DNA of 64,000 nt from Streptomyces nigra (lineage in GTDB: Bacteria; Actinomycetota; Actinomycetes; Streptomycetales; Streptomycetaceae). Positions 51,842 through 60,174 of the stretch are shown here, piece by piece (position 1 is the first letter of the stretch; each line of letters starts with the position of its first letter). The translations under genes were made by a program, and so were the position numbers. The notes beneath the pieces were generated by a model that saw nothing but the letters and a program-made list of their open reading frames with translations, was not told the origin of the DNA and searched no databases. The stretch covers positions 6,502,501-6,566,500 of the forward strand of contig NZ_CP029043.1 in NCBI RefSeq assembly GCF_003074055.1, given 5' to 3'.

Positions 51842-53830
51842 TCATATGATGGACACTTCTCTCTCATCATCCGAGATGTCGCTGGTCACGGGGGCGGCGC
51901 GCAGGGCGCGCAGAAGAGCGCGTGCCACGGCGTCGTTCTGCCGGAAACCGGGCGCGTCGGTGCGGGGACGGGCGAACGCGGCGACGGCACGGCTGTTCGT
52001 CGGAGCGCCGAGCGCGATCCGGCGCGGGTGGGGACCGCCGAGGGACGGGTCGAGGACATGGCCGTCCGTGGGCACCACGGCCAGCAGCCCGGAGCGGTGC
52101 CGGTGCCCGGCGTCGGCGACGACCTCCTCGGTCAGCGCGCCCGCCCGATGCAGCCCGCGCAGCAGCGGGTCCTCGGTGCGCTCCAGGCTGGGGCCCGGCA
52201 GATACGCCTCGATCAGGGCGGTCGCGTGGACGGTGTGCCCGGGCACCGTCGGACTGGACGCGGTGAAGGTGCCGGTCTCCTCGTCGGTGCCGACCCGGAC
52301 GCCGGCGCCCAGGAAGCGGACGATCCCGGCGCGCGAGAGGGCCAGCAGCTGACGCAGCCGGAAGCCGGGCGGCCCGGACGCCAGAAAGCTGAAGAACCCG
52401 TGCCACCAGCCGTCCAGTTCCGCCGCGACCGACCGTGCGGTCAGCCGTCCGGCGGCGAGAAGGCGCGGCAGCTGCCCGTACACCGAGAGCAGCGCGAGGA
52501 ACGCCCCGAGGTCGGCGCTGAACGCCGGGTCCTCGCGCCGGGCGACATCCGCGGCCACATGGCCGCGCAGATGCTCCTGGAACGCCTCCGCCGTCGAGAA
52601 CGCCAACCCGTCCAGCGGGTGGTCAAGCGCCTCGAAGTCCAGCCGGTCCGCCGGATCGGGCACGGCCCGTGCGACGAGGTCGGCCATGGCTTCGTCGTAC
52701 CAGCCGAGACGGTCGTAGGCGGCGGCGAACTCCGCCCACGGCAGCGTCGTACGCCCGGGGTGGGCGTGGAACAGCTCGTGGTAGTGGCCGAAGCCGATCT
52801 CCTTCGCCATCAAAGGCCAGACATCGCGCCGCAGTTCCAACGGGCGGCCCTCGGCGAGCAGCGCGTCGACGGCCTCCGGTCCGAAGTGGCGGGGCAGCGG
52901 CGGCCGGGGTCCCTGGAGCCGGTAGCGCGTCTTCGAGTGGTACGGCACCCCGCGCCGCGAGCCGACGTGCAGGACCGGCTCCCGGCCGGACGGCAGATAG
53001 GTGAGCGAGCCGTCGGCCTCGGTGCGGAACGTGCCGCCGCGGCCCTCGGTGAGCAGCGCCATCAGGTCGACGAAGGCCAGCCCGAAGCCGCGCAGGACGA
53101 CGTGCTCGCCGGGTCGCAGCGTGGACAGATCGGCGTCCGAGGAGAACTCCGGCGGCAGATGGAAACGACCGTGGCGGCGGGCGAACTCCGCGTGGGCGCG
53201 GTGCTCGTCGGCCGGCGTCGAGCCGAGGTGCCCCTGTGCGAGAACCACGGCGTCGGCGACGAGCGGGTCCGCCCGGCCGGCCAGACGCACCTCCTGCGGC
53301 CCGTCCGGCGGGCCGGTGACGGCGGTCGCCGTGGTGCGGTGCCACTCGACCGTGATCCCGGGCGGCAGTTCGGTCAGCACCCGGCGGAACACCCAGTCCA
53401 GATAGGCGCTCTGGGCCCGCCGGGTCGGGAAGTCGGAGCCGGTGAGGGTGCGCAGCTCGGCCAGGACGTCCGGGTCGGCGGGCTCGGCGTACGGCGCGTG
53501 GCGCGGACCCTTGCCGGAGAACTGGGCGGCCCACTCGGCCAGCGACGGCCCCGGCCGGACGGGTCCGTCGAGGGTGGAGGACTCGTCGGTGAACATGGTG
53601 ACGTCCTCCGCCATGGAGTTCATCCGCAGCAGCGCGGACTGCTCCTGACGCCAGATCCGGCCCGGCCCCGGCGGATGCGGATCGACCAGATGGATCCGCA
53701 ACCGGCCTCGCCCGTCCCAGAGTTCGGGGGCGTTCGCGGCGATGCGCTCCAGCAGCCCCGTGGCACGCGGTCCCGCGCCCACGACCACCAGCACCGCCGT
53801 GTCGGAGCCGCTTGACGAGTAAGCGCTCAC
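51842..53830 (-). CDS. FAD/NAD(P)-binding protein (NAD_binding_9 type)
   Basis: A 662-residue flavoprotein-like protein. The FAD-binding start is VLVVVGAGPRATGLLERIA (GxGPxG), followed by HLVDPHPPGPGRIWR and LLRMNSMAEDVTMF, typical of the PF13454 family; VVLRGFGLAFVDLMALLTEG marks a second dinucleotide-binding region. Such proteins are poorly characterised and often accompany siderophore or sulfur metabolism. The GTG at 53830 overlaps the permease stop (GTGA), so it is cotranslated with an amino-acid-type ABC permease whose partners are encoded across the divergent promoter. A role in oxidising the imported sulfur compound is possible but not shown. Confidence 0.85.
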   Translation of the reverse strand: MSAYSSSGSDTAVLVVVGAGPRATGLLERIAANAPELWDGRGRLRIHLVDPHPPGPGRIWRQEQSALLRMNSMAEDVTMFTDESSTLDGPVRPGPSLAEWAAQFSGKGPRHAPYAEPADPDVLAELRTLTGSDFPTRRAQSAYLDWVFRRVLTELPPGITVEWHRTTATAVTGPPDGPQEVRLAGRADPLVADAVVLAQGHLGSTPADEHRAHAEFARRHGRFHLPPEFSSDADLSTLRPGEHVVLRGFGLAFVDLMALLTEGRGGTFRTEADGSLTYLPSGREPVLHVGSRRGVPYHSKTRYRLQGPRPPLPRHFGPEAVDALLAEGRPLELRRDVWPLMAKEIGFGHYHELFHAHPGRTTLPWAEFAAAYDRLGWYDEAMADLVARAVPDPADRLDFEALDHPLDGLAFSTAEAFQEHLRGHVAADVARREDPAFSADLGAFLALLSVYGQLPRLLAAGRLTARSVAAELDGWWHGFFSFLASGPPGFRLRQLLALSRAGIVRFLGAGVRVGTDEETGTFTASSPTVPGHTVHATALIEAYLPGPSLERTEDPLLRGLHRAGALTEEVVADAGHRHRSGLLAVVPTDGHVLDPSLGGPHPRRIALGAPTNSRAVAAFARPRTDAPGFRQNDAVARALLRALRAAPVTSDISDDEREVSII

Positions 53831-54831
53831 CGGTCACCGCCGATCGCCGGGCGGGCGTCGGACGCGGTCGCCGCGCCCAGCCGGCGCCGCAGCAGACGCA
53901 CCTGGTCCCGCGCCCGTCGCAGCGGAGTGGGCGGCAGGGCACGGGAGTTGCCGCGCGCGTAGTACCGCTCGACGTAGAACTGCCCCACGCTGAGCACCGT
54001 CGTCACCGCGATGTACCACAGCGTGGCGACCATGAGCAGCGGGATGACCTGGTAGGTCTGGTTGTAGATCAGCTGCACCGAGTACAGCAGATCGTGCACG
54101 GCGAGCACACTGACGATGCTGGTGCCCTTCAGCGTGCCGATCAGCATGTTCCCGGCGGTCGGCACGATGGAGCGCATCGCCTGCGGGACCACGATCCGCC
54201 GCAGCGTACGGCCCCGGCTCAGCCCGAGCGCCTGCGCGGCCTCCGTCTGCCCGCCGTCCACGGACAGGATGCCGCCGCGCACCACCTCGGCCGCGTACGC
54301 GCTCTCGTGCAGGGTGAGGCCGATGACGGCGGTGAGCGTGGGACCGAGCAGGTCGACAGTCTTGACGGTGAGGAACTGCGGGCCGAACGGGATGCCGAGG
54401 CCGAGCGTCGGATAGAGCGCGCCGATGTTGAACCAGAACAGCAGCTGCACCAGCAGCGGCGTGGACCGGAAGATCCACACATAGCCCCAGCTCAGGGTGC
54501 GCAGCACCGGGTTCGCCGACAGCCGCATCACCGCGAGCACGGTGCCGAGCAGAAAGCCCAGCACCATCACCAGGGCTGTCAGCCACAGCGACAGCAGCAG
54601 CCCGTCGAGGACGGCGGTCGTGGTGAAGTACCGGCCCACCACGTCCCATTGGAAGGCGTCGTTGCGGGCGACGGAGTTCACCACCATCGCGAACAGCAGC
54701 AGCGCGAGGCCGGCGGTCAGCCACCGGCCGGTGTGCCGGCGCGGCACGATCCGCGGGTCGGCGTCCGGTGGTGGGGAGGCGGCGGGGCTCTTCGCGGCAG
54801 GGCGGGAGGAGACTTCGGGCGAGGTGACCAT
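53827..54831 (-). CDS. Amino-acid-type ABC transporter permease (HisM-like)
   Basis: A 334-residue polar-amino-acid-type permease with about five to six helices. LSWGYVWIFRSTPLLVQLL and the EAA loop QALGLSRGRTLRRIVVPQAM are strong signatures of the HisMQ group. ATG 54831 with GGAGAG seven bases upstream is used; a longer frame to 54882 exists. Its binding protein (57042) and ATPase (58020) are encoded in the divergent rightward operon, an unusual split of one transporter over both arms of a divergent unit. Cystine or an S-substituted cysteine are likely substrates given the context. Confidence 0.92.
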   Translation of the reverse strand: MVTSPEVSSRPAAKSPAASPPPDADPRIVPRRHTGRWLTAGLALLLFAMVVNSVARNDAFQWDVVGRYFTTTAVLDGLLLSLWLTALVMVLGFLLGTVLAVMRLSANPVLRTLSWGYVWIFRSTPLLVQLLFWFNIGALYPTLGLGIPFGPQFLTVKTVDLLGPTLTAVIGLTLHESAYAAEVVRGGILSVDGGQTEAAQALGLSRGRTLRRIVVPQAMRSIVPTAGNMLIGTLKGTSIVSVLAVHDLLYSVQLIYNQTYQVIPLLMVATLWYIAVTTVLSVGQFYVERYYARGNSRALPPTPLRRARDQVRLLRRRLGAATASDARPAIGGDR

Positions 54832-55095
54832 GGGAGGGCTCTCCGGGAGGAGGGGAACGCGGGCGTGGGTGACCACCGGCACGCACGGGGGTGCCGGGGT
54901 CGTCCGGTGTCGTCACGCTCGCCGCGTCCCTCAACGCGGCCGGAGAGGCTGCCGTACAGCGCACAGCCGGTCCGGTTCGATCGTATGTGCCCCTGGCATC
55001 GCCCTGTCAACAGGGCGGGAACGCGCGGGGTCCGGCCCGGTCCGGCATACGGGCGCTGCTTGACGGGCCGGACGATGTACTGCTCAATTGTCCCC

Positions 55096-55173
55096 ATGAC
55101 TGCCCAGCAGCGCTTGGTCACGCGCGATCACATCGACTTCGGTCGGGTGTGGTCCGCGGCGTGTTGCGCCTGA
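55096..55173 (+). CDS. Cysteine-containing sulfur leader peptide 2
   Basis: A 25-residue peptide ending RDHIDFGRVWSAACCA, with adjacent Cys codons TGT-TGC just before the terminal Ala and stop. Its HIDF-x-R-x-x-SA-x-C core matches leader 1 (51655). ATG 55096 has no Shine-Dalgarno sequence; the predicted transcription start from TTGACG-N17-CTCAAT falls at or next to the ATG, as in leaderless cysteine-responsive upstream ORFs known from mycobacteria. It precedes the monooxygenase operon by 220 bases and probably adjusts its expression to cysteine supply. Confidence 0.75.
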   Translation: MTAQQRLVTRDHIDFGRVWSAACCA

Positions 55174-55182
55174 CACGGCAGC

Positions 55183-55200
55183 GGGCCGCCTGACCGGCCC
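55183..55200 (+). promoter_or_regulatory. Attenuator-like hairpin behind leader peptide 2
   Basis: GGGCCG (55183-55188) and CGGCCC (55195-55200) form a perfect 6-base stem with a 6-base loop, ten bases after the leader stop and followed by TTCCCTCCCT. An alternative pairing of GCGGC (55156-55160) with GCCGC (55185-55189) would exclude it. This is the arrangement expected of a translation-dependent attenuator. Confidence 0.5.
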
Positions 55201-55393
55201 TTCCCTCCCTCGGTGACCCCGTCGCGGGCCGAGCTCTCCTCTCACGCGCGCTGCCGCAGCTCCCTCTCCATCGACGTCCGTCGTCGTCACGCCCGTACCC
55301 CTCCGTCGATCTGACGGTCTCTCACCCGCGCGCCGCCGCAGGGCAGTTCCGCCTGCCCCGCAGGCCGCCGCCCCCGCTGAAAGGCACGCATCC

Positions 55394-56521
55394 ATGCCCG
55401 TGGAGTTCCTCGGCATCGCCGCCACCAACGACGGATCCGAAACCACGCCGCGCTCCGGCCCCGCGTTCGACAAGGAGTACACGCTCCGGCTCGCCCGCGC
55501 CCACGAGGAGCACGGCTGGGACCGGGTGCTGTTCGCCTACGGATCGGGATCGCCCGACCCCGCGCCCGCCGCCGCCTACATCGCGAGCCGTCTGGAGCGC
55601 CTGCAGATCCTCCTCGCCCACCGGCCCAACGTCTCCTACCCGGCCTTCGCCGCCAAGACGTTCGCCACCCTCGACCAGATCAGCGAGGGCCGGCTCACCG
55701 TCCACTTCATCACCGGCGGCAACGACCACGAGCAGGGCCGCGAGGGCGACACCCTCACCAAGGACGAGCGGTACGCCCGCACCCGCGAGTACATCCGGAT
55801 CGTCAAGAAGATCTGGACCACCCGCGAACCCTTCGACCACGAGGGCGACCACTACCGCTTCCACGACTTCGTCAGCGACGTCTTCCCCGTCCAGCAGCCC
55901 CGCCCCGGCGTCTCCTTCGGCGGCTCGTCCCCGGCGGCGTACGCGGCCGGCGGCGCCGAGGCCGACATCTACTGCTTGTGGGGCGAACCCCTCGCGAAGA
56001 CCGCCGAGCAGATCGAGCACGTCAAGGCCGCCGCGAAGGCCGCGGGCCGCACCGACGTCCCCCGCGTCCAGGTCGCCTTCCGCCCGATCATCGCCCCCAC
56101 CGAGGAACTGGCCTGGGAGAAGGCGCACCGCACGGTCGGCGCCATCCGTGAACGCCGTACCTCCGGGGTCGTCCGCCACCACCGCGGCGAGACGCCCGAG
56201 AACACCGGCTCCCAGCGGCTGATCGCCATCGCCGAGGCCGGCGAGCGCTACGACCGCGCCCTGTGGACGCCGACCGCCGCCGCCACCGGGGGAGCGGGCA
56301 ACTCCAACGCCCTGGTCGGCACGCCCGAGACGGTTGCGCAGGCCCTCCTCGACTACTACGACCTCGGCGTCGACATCCTCTCCGCACGCGGCTACGACCT
56401 GCTCGACGACGCCATCGACTTCGGCCGGTACGTCATCCCGATCGTCCGCGAGGAGGTCGCCAAGCGCGACGCCGAGCGCGCCGCCCGCGGCCCCCGCACC
56501 CTGACGGCGGTGACCGGATGA
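55394..56521 (+). CDS. LLM-class FMNH2-dependent monooxygenase (SsuD-like)
   Basis: A 375-residue bacterial-luciferase-like monooxygenase. EHGWDRVLFAYGSGSPDPAP, LLAHRPNVSYPAFAAKTFAT and FITGGNDHEQGREGDTL follow the TIM-barrel pattern of alkanesulfonate-type enzymes; ISFGGSSPAA-like VSFGGSSPAAYAAGG is the phosphate/flavin loop. It would use FMNH2 from the FMN reductase encoded at 60175 to cleave a C-S bond. It is the first main gene after leader peptide 2 and is coupled by four bases to an acetyltransferase gene. Its substrate may be a sulfonate or an acetylated S-conjugate of cysteine. Confidence 0.92.
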   Translation: MPVEFLGIAATNDGSETTPRSGPAFDKEYTLRLARAHEEHGWDRVLFAYGSGSPDPAPAAAYIASRLERLQILLAHRPNVSYPAFAAKTFATLDQISEGRLTVHFITGGNDHEQGREGDTLTKDERYARTREYIRIVKKIWTTREPFDHEGDHYRFHDFVSDVFPVQQPRPGVSFGGSSPAAYAAGGAEADIYCLWGEPLAKTAEQIEHVKAAAKAAGRTDVPRVQVAFRPIIAPTEELAWEKAHRTVGAIRERRTSGVVRHHRGETPENTGSQRLIAIAEAGERYDRALWTPTAAATGGAGNSNALVGTPETVAQALLDYYDLGVDILSARGYDLLDDAIDFGRYVIPIVREEVAKRDAERAARGPRTLTAVTG

Positions 56522-57045
56522 CCTCCGCCCCCGAACTGACCGTCGTCCACGTCCCGATCTCGGACCCACGGGTCGGACCCCTGCTCAGCGAACTCGCCCA
56601 CGAGTACTCCACCCGCTACGGCAAGGACGCGCACGCCGAGATCTCCCGGTATCCCGACGAGGAGTTCACCCCTGCCCGGGGCGGCCTGCTCCTGCTGCTC
56701 CTGGAGCGCGGCGAGCCCGTCGCGGGCGGCGCCTTCCGCCGCCACGGCCCGGACACGGCCGAACTGAAGCGGATCTGGACGCACTCCGCGCACCGCAGGC
56801 GCGGCCTCGCCCGCCGGGTCGTCGCCGAACTGGAGCGCGAGGCGGGCGAACGCGGATACCGGCGCGTCTACCTGACCACCGGCCCCCGCCAGCCCGAAGC
56901 CCGCGGCCTCTACCTCGCCACCGGCTACACACCGCTGTTCGACACCAGGGCCGACCCGGAGACCATCGGCCCGCTGCCCTTCGAGAAACACCTCACCCCG
57001 CACCCCACCGCGCCGGAACCCCCCGGAAAGGCCCTGGACCAGTGA
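56518..57045 (+). CDS. GNAT-family N-acetyltransferase
   Basis: A 175-residue acetyltransferase. AELKRIWTHSAHRRRGLARRVV contains the acetyl-CoA-binding motif (RRRGLA, quoted from about residues 77-98), and VYLTTGPRQPEARGLYLATGYTP is motif B with the usual GLYxxxGY. ATG 56518 overlaps the monooxygenase stop; its own stop overlaps the binding-protein start, so all three are coupled. In Bacillus, YxeL/YtmI-type acetyltransferases acetylate S-(2-succino)cysteine before monooxygenase cleavage; the same order of activities here suggests a comparable acetylation of an imported sulfur amino acid. Confidence 0.9.
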   Translation: MTSAPELTVVHVPISDPRVGPLLSELAHEYSTRYGKDAHAEISRYPDEEFTPARGGLLLLLLERGEPVAGGAFRRHGPDTAELKRIWTHSAHRRRGLARRVVAELEREAGERGYRRVYLTTGPRQPEARGLYLATGYTPLFDTRADPETIGPLPFEKHLTPHPTAPEPPGKALDQ

Positions 57046-57992
57046 CCCACCGCCCCCCGCGCACACCGCTGCGCGCCACCGCCGCCCTCGCCCTGCTGCC
57101 CCTGCTCACGCTGACGGCCTGCGGCACCGGCGACACCGGCAGCGCGGCCGTGGGCGCCCAGGGCTCGCCCGCGCCCACCGACGACCCGGTCGCCGCCGTC
57201 CGCGAGGTGGACTCCGTCGCCGCCCTGCTGCCCGCCGGGGTCCGCGAGGCGGGCACCCTCAAGATCGGCAGCTCCATAGGCTTCCCGCCCGGCGCGTACT
57301 ACCCGAACGGCGCCGACAAGGCGCCCGCGGGCCAGGACATCGACCTTGCCGACGCCGTGGCCAAGGTCCTCGGCCTGAAACTGGAGCGCCAGGACGCCTC
57401 CTTCGAGACGATCCTGCCCGCCCTCGGCAGCGGCAAGTACGACGTCGGCACCGGCAACTTCGGGGTCACGACCGAACGCCTGAAGACGATCGACTTCGTC
57501 ACCTACATCAACGACGGCCAGGGTTTTGCCGTCAAGGACGACAACGACAGCGTCAAGAAGGTCACCGATCTGAAGCAGCTGTGCGGGCTGACCATCGGCA
57601 CCGGCGCCGGCACCACCTTCGAGGCCACCCTCACCGCCCAGAAGGACGTGTGCGCCAAGGCCGGCAAGAAGCCGTACGACGTGAAGGTCTACTCGGAGAA
57701 CGCGGCCACGCTCACCGCGCTCCAGCAGGGCCGGATCGACGTCATCATGTCGACCATCAACGGACTGCGGTACCAGGCGGCCCAGCCCGCCTCCCACACC
57801 CGCTTCCTCGGCGAGTACCACCGCCTCGATGTCGGCTTCGCCTTCAAGAAGGGCTCCCCGCTCACCAAGGCGTTCCGCGCCGCCGTCGACCACCTCATCG
57901 AGGACGGCACCTACCGGCGCATCCTCGGCAAGTGGGGCACCACCGCCTCCGCGATCGACGCCTCGCGCATCAACCCGCCCGAACACGCCTGA
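57042..57992 (+). CDS. Amino-acid-type ABC transporter substrate-binding lipoprotein
   Basis: A 316-residue type 2 (SBP_bac_3) binding lipoprotein with lipobox LTLTAC at about residues 22-27. KIGSSIGFPPGAYYPNGADK, GQDIDLADAVAKVLGLKLE and GKYDVGTGNFGVTTERLKTI are the classic features (E replaced by Q in the usual GFEIDL). The start is GTG, overlapping the acetyltransferase stop (GTGA). It works with the ATPase at 58020 and the divergently encoded permease at 53827. Likely ligands are cystine or S-substituted cysteines. Confidence 0.92.
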   Translation: MTHRPPRTPLRATAALALLPLLTLTACGTGDTGSAAVGAQGSPAPTDDPVAAVREVDSVAALLPAGVREAGTLKIGSSIGFPPGAYYPNGADKAPAGQDIDLADAVAKVLGLKLERQDASFETILPALGSGKYDVGTGNFGVTTERLKTIDFVTYINDGQGFAVKDDNDSVKKVTDLKQLCGLTIGTGAGTTFEATLTAQKDVCAKAGKKPYDVKVYSENAATLTALQQGRIDVIMSTINGLRYQAAQPASHTRFLGEYHRLDVGFAFKKGSPLTKAFRAAVDHLIEDGTYRRILGKWGTTASAIDASRINPPEHA

Positions 57993-58019
57993 CCGGCCCG
58001 CGGAGACAGGGGAGGACCC

Positions 58020-58784
58020 ATGAGCGACGTCATGATCGACGTCCACAACGTCCACAAGAGCTTCGGGCCGCTGGAGGTCCTGCGCGGGATCGACCTGCGG
58101 GTCCGGGAGGGCGAGGTCACCGTCGTCCTCGGCCCGTCCGGCTCCGGCAAGTCGACGCTGCTACGCACCATCAACCACCTGGAGAAGGTCGACCGGGGCT
58201 GGATCAGCGTCGACGGCGAACTCGTCGGCTACCGCCGCGTCGGCGACAAGCTGCACGAACTGAAGGAGAAGGACGTCCTGCGGCAGCGCACCCGCATCGG
58301 GTTCGTCTTCCAGAACTTCAACCTCTTCCCGCATCTCACCGTCCTGGACAACCTCGTCGAGGCCCCCGTCTCCGCGCGGCGCGTGCCACGTGGCACGGCG
58401 GTGGAGACGGCCCGCCGGCTCCTGGACCGGGTCGGCCTCGCCGACAAGGCCGACGCCTACCCCCGGCAGCTCTCCGGCGGGCAGCAGCAGCGCGTGGCCA
58501 TCGCCCGCGCGCTCGCCCTCGAACCTAAGGTGCTGCTCTTCGACGAGCCGACGTCCGCGCTCGACCCGGAACTCGTCGGCGAGGTCCTTGACGTCATCAA
58601 GGACCTCGCCGGCACGGGCACCACGATGGTCGTCGTCACCCACGAGATCGGCTTCGCCCGCGAGGTCGCCGACACCGTGGTCTTCATGGACGACGGACTC
58701 GTCGTGGAACAGGGGCCTCCGGCGGCCGTCCTCGACGCGCCCCGGCAGGAACGCACCCGCGCCTTCCTGTCCAAGGTCCTCTGA
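58020..58784 (+). CDS. Amino-acid-type ABC transporter ATP-binding protein
   Basis: A 254-residue GlnQ/HisP-like ATPase. Walker A GPSGSGKST, Q-loop FVFQNFNLFPH, signature LSGGQQQRVAIARAL, Walker B VLLFDEPTSALDPEL and TMVVVTHEIGFAREVADTVV are intact (last motif quoted from the switch region). GGGGAGGA precedes the ATG. An insertion with YRRVGDKLHELKEKDVLR after the first domain third is common in this subfamily. Confidence 0.95.
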   Translation: MSDVMIDVHNVHKSFGPLEVLRGIDLRVREGEVTVVLGPSGSGKSTLLRTINHLEKVDRGWISVDGELVGYRRVGDKLHELKEKDVLRQRTRIGFVFQNFNLFPHLTVLDNLVEAPVSARRVPRGTAVETARRLLDRVGLADKADAYPRQLSGGQQQRVAIARALALEPKVLLFDEPTSALDPELVGEVLDVIKDLAGTGTTMVVVTHEIGFAREVADTVVFMDDGLVVEQGPPAAVLDAPRQERTRAFLSKVL

Positions 58785-58819
58785 CCCCTCCGTCCCCGCC
58801 CCTTCGAGGAGGACCCGCC

Positions 58820-60100
58820 ATGACTCCGCCCGGCACCACCCCCGCCGCCCGCCCCGACGAGACCGCCTACGACCGCCGCCGGCTGCGCCAGTGGCTGGCC
58901 GGAGACGCCAGAGCCGACGGCGTCAGCCGGCGCCGTATGCTCACCCTGCTCGCCGCCACCGCCGCCGCGACCACGCTGCCCGCGCCCCGCACCGCCCACG
59001 CCGCCGCGGGCCCGATCGTCAAGCCGCTGCCGCCCGAGTGGTTCATCCAGCGCGGCACCAACGCCGAGACCCGCTGGGAGGCGCTGCGCGGTACCGGCCA
59101 CCACACCCCCAACGACCGGTTCTTCGTCCGCAACCACACCGCCACCCCCGTCCTGGACGCCGCCGACTGGCGGCTGCGGCTGTGGGGCGACGGACTGCGC
59201 GGCACACCCGCCGAGGACCGGCCGGTCGAGTTCGGCGACGACGACCTGCGCGCACTGCCGTCCGCCACCCGGACCGCGTTCGTGGAGTGCGCCGGCAACG
59301 GCCGCGGCCACTACACGACCCAGCAGGGCGAGACGGTGAGCGGCACCGCCTGGACGCTCGGCGCGATCGGCGTGGCCCGCTGGCGCGGGGTCCGCCTCGC
59401 CGACGTGCTCCGCCGGGCCGGGCTGGTGCGGCACGCCGTGGACGTGCAGCCGCGCGGCCTGGACGCCGAGTACGTCAGCGGGGGCGAGAGCCTCGGCCGG
59501 GTCCGCCGGCCGCTGCCGCTCGCCAAGGCCCTCGACGACGTCCTGCTCGCCTACGAGATGAACGGCGAGCCCCTGCCGTACGACCACGGGTATCCGGTAC
59601 GGGTCCTCGTGCCCTCCTGGGTGGGGATCGCGTCCATCAAGTGGGTCGGCGACATCCAGGTGTCCGCGCAGCCGCTGTTCTCACCCTGGAACACCCGGTT
59701 CTACCGGCTGTTCGGGCCCGCCCACCCGCCGGAGGGCAGCGCCCCGCTCACCCGGCAGACCCTCAAGAGCGCCTTCGAACTGGCCGACGGCGCCACCTTC
59801 GCGGCGGGCCGCGGCCATGTGCTGCGCGGCCGGTCCTGGTCGGGCGCGGGCGGCGTGGCCCGCGTCGACGTCAGCACCGACGGCGGCGCCACCTGGCGGC
59901 GCGCCGATCTCCACGACCGGCCCCGCGCCGGCACCTGGACCCGCTGGTCCGTGCCCTGGCGGCCCACCGGCCGCGGCGCCACGCACCTGCTGGCCCGCGC
60001 CACCGACACCGCCGGACGGCGCCAGCCCGACGTGTCCGTGCCCAACACCCAGGGCTATCTCTTCGACGCAGTGGTCCGCCACCCGGTGGCCGTGATCTGA
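58820..60100 (+). CDS. Tat-exported sulfite oxidase-family molybdopterin enzyme
   Basis: A 426-residue oxidoreductase of the sulfite oxidase fold. The N-terminus has a twin-arginine signal (SRRRMLTLLAATAAATTLP, about residues 35-53). The Mo ligand is Cys157 in FVECAGNGR. SWVGIASIKWVGDIQVSAQP lies in the molybdopterin domain, and the C-terminal third is the Ig-like dimerisation domain (VDVSTDGGATWRRADL). It may oxidise sulfite released by the monooxygenase, although release is expected inside the cell while this enzyme is exported; a sulfoxide or other external sulfur compound is an alternative substrate. GAGGAGG lies just before the ATG. Confidence 0.92.
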   Translation: MTPPGTTPAARPDETAYDRRRLRQWLAGDARADGVSRRRMLTLLAATAAATTLPAPRTAHAAAGPIVKPLPPEWFIQRGTNAETRWEALRGTGHHTPNDRFFVRNHTATPVLDAADWRLRLWGDGLRGTPAEDRPVEFGDDDLRALPSATRTAFVECAGNGRGHYTTQQGETVSGTAWTLGAIGVARWRGVRLADVLRRAGLVRHAVDVQPRGLDAEYVSGGESLGRVRRPLPLAKALDDVLLAYEMNGEPLPYDHGYPVRVLVPSWVGIASIKWVGDIQVSAQPLFSPWNTRFYRLFGPAHPPEGSAPLTRQTLKSAFELADGATFAAGRGHVLRGRSWSGAGGVARVDVSTDGGATWRRADLHDRPRAGTWTRWSVPWRPTGRGATHLLARATDTAGRRQPDVSVPNTQGYLFDAVVRHPVAVI

Positions 60101-60174
60101 CCGCCCCGGTCCCGGGCCGCCCCGCCCGCCCGGGACCGCCGATCCTCCCCGCCCCACCTCCGAAAGGTCCCGTC

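Larger units (their letters stand above)
54832..55393. promoter_or_regulatory. Divergent control region of the second sulfur operon
   Basis: A 562-base gap with no other convincing gene apart from the 26-codon leader at 55096. Rightward promoter: TTGACG (55060-55065), 17 bases, CTCAAT (55083-55088), followed seven bases later by the leader ATG, so the mRNA is probably leaderless. After the leader comes a hairpin (55183-55200), then about 190 bases of C/T-rich sequence before the monooxygenase gene. No obvious leader peptide was found for the leftward permease operon. Confidence 0.6.

Noticed and set aside
54717..55121. A 134-codon minus-strand frame in the sulfur control region
   Set aside because: No ribosome-binding site and a Pro/Arg/Ser-rich product without the HIDF leader core; it also overlaps the leader and permease start.
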